Shown one piece after another: positions 61,240 to 64,000 of a stretch of DNA of 64,000 nt. The DNA is from Foliamicus sp963666765. Lineage in GTDB: Bacteria > Pseudomonadota > Gammaproteobacteria > Steroidobacterales > Foliamicaceae. Every line of letters starts with the position of its first letter. The stretch's first letter is position 1. Both the position numbers and the translations under genes were made by a program. The notes beneath the pieces were generated by a model that saw only the letters and a program-made list of their open reading frames with translations, ran no database searches and was not told where the DNA came from. The DNA is taken from the NCBI GenBank assembly GCA_963666765.1, contig OY762933.1, positions 1,922,001 through 1,986,000 on the forward strand. Direction: 5' to 3'.

Positions 61240-62307
61240 ATGCTGCATTTCGACGCACGCAGGGAACTGGCCGAATTCGAATGGCGGGGACGCCTCGAGC
61301 TCCAACCCGGCGTGACCGCCCTGTTCGGCCAATCCGGAGCGGGCAAGACTTCGCTGGTGAAAATGATCGCCGGCCTGCTTACGCCGGACGAAGGCGAGAT
61401 CGCCATCGGCGGAACCTGCGTGTTCGCGAGCCGCAAGGGCGTGAACCTGCCTCCCGAGCGGCGCTCGGTGGGCGTCGTCTTTCAGGACGGCCGGCTGTTC
61501 CCGCATCTGACCGTGCGCGGCAATCTCGAGTATGGGCGGCGGCGCGGCAAGGGGCCCGCACCTGCCCTTGGGGAACTCATCGAACTTTTGGAACTCGAGT
61601 CGTTGCTCGACCGCCGGCCGATGAGCCTGTCCGGCGGCGAACAGCAACGCGTGGCGATCGGAAGGGCGTTGCGTACCGCGCCCGACGTCCTGTTGCTCGA
61701 CGAGCCGCTCGCCGGGCTGGACGGGGAGCGCCGCGGCGAGGTGCTGGGTTTTCTTGAGCGGCTCAAGCAGGACCGCGACCGGGTGATCGTCTACGTCACG
61801 CATCGCATGGAGGAGGTGGTGCGGCTGGCCGACCGCCTGGTCCTGATCGACCGCGGCATGGTTCAGTCGGCCGGGGGGCTTCAGGACCTGCTGGGACGCC
61901 CGGAACTGCAGGCGCTCACCGGGCAGCGGACCGCGGGAGCACTGCTGTCCTGCCGCATCGAGCAGGCCGACGACGGCGACGGCCTGAGCCGCCTGTCCTG
62001 CGCGGGACACTCCCTTTTCCTGGCGCGGCTGGGCCTTCCCCAGGGCGCCGATGTTGTGCTCCAGGTGCGCGCCGGCGACGTTTCACTGTCGCTGGAGCCA
62101 CCCCGCCGCAGCAGCGTGCTGAACGTGATGAGCGGCACGGTGGAGCGGGTCGTGCAGGAGGACAGCGCGCTGGCCGACGTCGTCGTGAACGTGGGCCAGA
62201 CGCTTTGGGCGCGCGTTACCCGGCGCTCGGTGCGGGAGCTGGCGCTGGCGCCCGGCGTCGAGGTCTACGCCACGATCAAGGCGGCTTCGCTCTACTCCGC
62301 AAACTGA
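61240..62307 (+). CDS. modC: Molybdate ABC transporter ATP-binding protein
   Basis: A 355-residue ATPase. Walker A FGQSGAGKTSLVK, Q-loop VFQDGRLFPHLTV, signature LSGGEQQRVAIGRAL, Walker B LLLDEPLAGLDG and switch His (VTHRMEE) are present. A C-terminal MOP domain (from about residue 290, NVMSGTVERVVQEDSALADVVVNVG) binds oxyanion and regulates transport. Its last 32 bases overlap the convergent bioC-like gene. Confidence 0.95.
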   Translation: MLHFDARRELAEFEWRGRLELQPGVTALFGQSGAGKTSLVKMIAGLLTPDEGEIAIGGTCVFASRKGVNLPPERRSVGVVFQDGRLFPHLTVRGNLEYGRRRGKGPAPALGELIELLELESLLDRRPMSLSGGEQQRVAIGRALRTAPDVLLLDEPLAGLDGERRGEVLGFLERLKQDRDRVIVYVTHRMEEVVRLADRLVLIDRGMVQSAGGLQDLLGRPELQALTGQRTAGALLSCRIEQADDGDGLSRLSCAGHSLFLARLGLPQGADVVLQVRAGDVSLSLEPPRRSSVLNVMSGTVERVVQEDSALADVVVNVGQTLWARVTRRSVRELALAPGVEVYATIKAASLYSAN

Positions 62308-63127
62308 TCTCTTCCAGGGGAACTTCCGCCTCCGCCGAATCCTCGCGGCCCTTCGGCGGCGCGACCCAGGCCTGGCCGTAGACGACTTCAATACTGACTG
62401 CCACCATTCCGTCGGAGCCGCGTTGCGATTCAAAGGCCTCCTGCACGGCCCGCCGGCGCCCGCGGCCGGCCAGACCCGCATCCCGGGGCATCATGGCGCG
62501 GCTCGCCCCGCAACGGCGCAGGTCGCCCTCCAGGGCCGCATAGTCCGCGTACGGCACCGGAAACCGCTCGGCGCTCATTACCGGGTCGGCAAAACCCGCC
62601 CGCACCAGGGCGTCGCCCAGATGGTGCATGTCGAGCAGCGTTTCCGGCTCGTCCGCGAAACCCGCGACGCTCCGCGCCCGGCGCAATTCCCGAAGCGTGT
62701 CCGGGCCGAACATCGAGAAGAAAAGCAAGCCGGGCGAGCCCAGCACCCGGCGAAACTCGGCCAGCGCGGCGCCTATGGCCGGACACCAATGCAGCGCCAG
62801 GTTCGAGAGCACGAGTTCGGCGCAGCGGTCAGCCAGCGGCATCTGCTGCATGTCCCCGCAAATGCGCTCCCCGGCCCCGGCGCGCAACATTCCGAGCGAG
62901 CTGTCCAGCGACAGGACCCGGGCTTCCGGAAAGCGCCGCAGTAAATCGTCCCGCGCGCACCCGGGACCGGCGCCGGCATCGACGATGCAGGCGGGCTCGA
63001 CGCGCACCCACTGCAACTGTTCCAGCATCCGGCGGCGAATCTCGGCGTGGAGAAAATCGTGCCGGACAAAGCCGGCCGCCGCTCGGTCAAAGGCGCGCCG
63101 AACAAGCTGAGGGCGGGGACGAGCCAT
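62276..63127 (-). CDS. bioC: BioC-like SAM-dependent methyltransferase
   Basis: BioC methylates malonyl-ACP to open the biotin pathway. The 283-residue product starts VRRAFDRAAAGFVRHDFLHAEIRRRMLEQL, the BioC N-terminus, then SAM motif IVDAGAGPGCARDDLL and LVLSNLALHWCPAIGAALAEFRRVLGSPGLLFFSMFGPDTLRELR. ATG 63127 is preferred; the frame continues upstream into copy 3 of the palindromic element. The C-terminus (GREDSAEAEVPLEEISLRSRAKPP) is non-canonical and overlaps modC. No other bio genes are in view. Confidence 0.82.
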   Translation of the reverse strand: MARPRPQLVRRAFDRAAAGFVRHDFLHAEIRRRMLEQLQWVRVEPACIVDAGAGPGCARDDLLRRFPEARVLSLDSSLGMLRAGAGERICGDMQQMPLADRCAELVLSNLALHWCPAIGAALAEFRRVLGSPGLLFFSMFGPDTLRELRRARSVAGFADEPETLLDMHHLGDALVRAGFADPVMSAERFPVPYADYAALEGDLRRCGASRAMMPRDAGLAGRGRRRAVQEAFESQRGSDGMVAVSIEVVYGQAWVAPPKGREDSAEAEVPLEEISLRSRAKPP

Positions 63128-63148
63128 CGCGCAGCCGCGCCTACGGCA

Positions 63149-63308
63149 GCAGCCCGCGGCAGAAGCCCCGCTGCGCTCGACCGGCCATGCATCGCGGCGT
63201 GCTGCGTTGCTCGTCGCTTGCATAGGCCCGGCTATGCGCGCTCCTCACGCCTTGCCCGCCACGCGCCTGGCCTGTCTCGGCGCGACGCGGGGTCCTGCCG
63301 CGGGCTGC
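63149..63308. repeat. ~160-bp palindromic element, copy 3
   Basis: Terminal inverted repeats GCAGCCCGCGGCAG (63149-63162) and its complement (63295-63308), core TTGCATAGGCCCGGCTATGCG. More diverged than copies 1 and 2. It separates the divergent bioC-like and MFS genes and probably carries or neighbours both promoters. Confidence 0.82.
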
Positions 63309-63357
63309 CGGCACGCCGGTTAACATGGCGCGCTCCGAAGCGCGGGAAAGACGGCTG

Positions 63358-64000
63358 ATGAGCGCAAGCGGCGGAGGACCGGCAAAATCCACCCGGGAGC
63401 GCGGGCAGTTCTCACTGCTGCTCACCCGCCGGTTCTCGCCATTCTTCTTCACCCAGGCGCTGGGCGCGTTCAACGACAATGTGTACCGCAACGCCGTGAT
63501 CGTGCTGATCGTGTTCGGCGCAGGCGCGGCCAATGCAAACACGCTGGCCAACATCGGCGCCGGCCTGTTCGCCTTGCCGTTTTTCCTTTTCTCTGCCTGG
63601 GCCGGGGAACTCGCGGACCACGGCGACAAGGCGGCCCTGGCGCGCCGGATCAAGATTGCCGAGATCTGCATCATGCTGCTGGGCGGCCTGGCGGTGGCCT
63701 CCGGCTCGGTGTGGGCGGTGTTGGCGGTGCTGTTCCTGACTGGCACGCAGTCCACCTTTTTCGGTCCGATCAAGTACGCCATCATCCCCCAGCACCTGGG
63801 ACAGGCGGAACTGGTGGGCGGCAACGGGCTGGTGCAGATGGGCACCTTCGTCGCCATTCCTGCCGGACTCATGCTCGGCGGCGCGCTGGCGGCGGCGGAA
63901 CCTGCATCCTCGCGGCCGTTGCTGATCGCGGTCACCGTCGTGGGACTGGCGGCGACAGGATACCTGGCCAGCCGCTTCATTCCCCCCGCCCCGCCCGCCG
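63358..64000 (+). CDS. MFS transporter of the LplT/Aas type (N-terminal part, cut by window edge)
   Basis: An open frame from ATG 63358 to the right edge, 214 codons without a stop. SPFFFTQALGAFNDNVYRNAVIVLIVFG is the hallmark first helix of LplT and of MFS-PlsC-ligase fusion proteins that re-acylate lysophospholipids. LANIGAGLFALPFFLFSAWAGELADHGDKAALARRIKIAEICIM and GTQSTFFGPIKYAIIPQHL continue the pattern. Whether acyltransferase and acyl-ACP ligase domains follow lies beyond the window. Confidence 0.88.
   Translation, partial: MSASGGGPAKSTRERGQFSLLLTRRFSPFFFTQALGAFNDNVYRNAVIVLIVFGAGAANANTLANIGAGLFALPFFLFSAWAGELADHGDKAALARRIKIAEICIMLLGGLAVASGSVWAVLAVLFLTGTQSTFFGPIKYAIIPQHLGQAELVGGNGLVQMGTFVAIPAGLMLGGALAAAEPASSRPLLIAVTVVGLAATGYLASRFIPPAPPA

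Noticed and set aside
63141..63980. 279-codon minus-strand frame at the right edge
   Set aside because: Antisense to the MFS transporter gene and to palindromic copy 3.

Overview
The window looks like a chromosomal segment of an uncultivated, GC-rich, aerobic gammaproteobacterium. The main reasons are the gene order atpIBEFHAGDC followed by glmU-glmS, the hemX-hemY pair, ubiK, comM, uvrD, trkA-trkH and lptM-polA-yihA-dsbA, and a long list of aerobic redox genes (SURF1 and Sco-like assembly factors, a SoxC-type sulfite dehydrogenase with cytochrome c, a di-heme peroxidase). No species can be named from the sequence alone.

Layout. 1-10.7 kb (all minus): glmS (cut by the window edge), glmU, a GTG-started amidase and the complete F-type ATP synthase operon. 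10.8-16.5 kb: an M48 peptidase, two small TM2-type membrane proteins, hemY-hemX (minus), then ubiK and comM (plus). 16.6-17.3 kb: an antitoxin-PIN toxin pair with a clear promoter and operator. 17.3-25.9 kb: DUF2909, SURF1 and Sco-like genes without any oxidase subunits, uvrD, trkA, trkH, and the two membrane subunits of a TRAP transporter. 25.9-31.5 kb: a thioredoxin/ABC-2 exporter operon, an exported M20 hydrolase, and a SoxC/cytochrome c pair.

31.7-34.9 kb is a small accessory island: an AbrB-PIN pair, a decayed antitoxin/toxin remnant cut at an 18-bp-arm palindrome, a Fic protein with two operator-like palindromes, and a Phd-PIN pair. 34.9-46.1 kb: a Gfo/Idh/MocA oxidoreductase, a TRAP solute receptor, a DUF6065-like protein, lptM, a DNA polymerase I whose proofreading site is degenerate, yihA, a DsbA-like protein with a CVYC site, a perfect inverted-repeat element, a CitE-like lyase with moaD-moaE, a nitrilase-family protein lacking its cysteine, and a metallo-beta-lactamase-fold protein. 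46.1-50.7 kb: ferrochelatase downstream of a red-chlorophyll-catabolite-reductase-like gene, an M20D hydrolase and a MocA-like nucleotidyltransferase. 50.8-54.1 kb: a BsuBI/PstI-type restriction-modification pair next to tRNA-Arg(CCG). 54.2-59.5 kb: an exported phosphoesterase between two cytochrome c genes, a radical SAM protein and a mercuric-reductase-like flavoprotein. 59.6-64 kb: modABC, a BioC-like methyltransferase and the start of an LplT/Aas-type MFS gene.

Functional threads. Molybdenum runs through the window: modABC uptake, moaD/moaE, a MocA-like enzyme and the molybdenum enzyme SoxC. Haem and cytochrome chemistry is the second thread (hemXY, hemH, SURF1, Sco, four c-type cytochromes). 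The most unusual material is non-coding: three copies of a ~162-bp palindromic element (one sitting on the 5' end of modA), a 121-bp element with perfect 29-bp inverted repeats, recurring GGCG-N3-CGCC hairpins, and a hairpin that masks the ribosome binding site of atpI.
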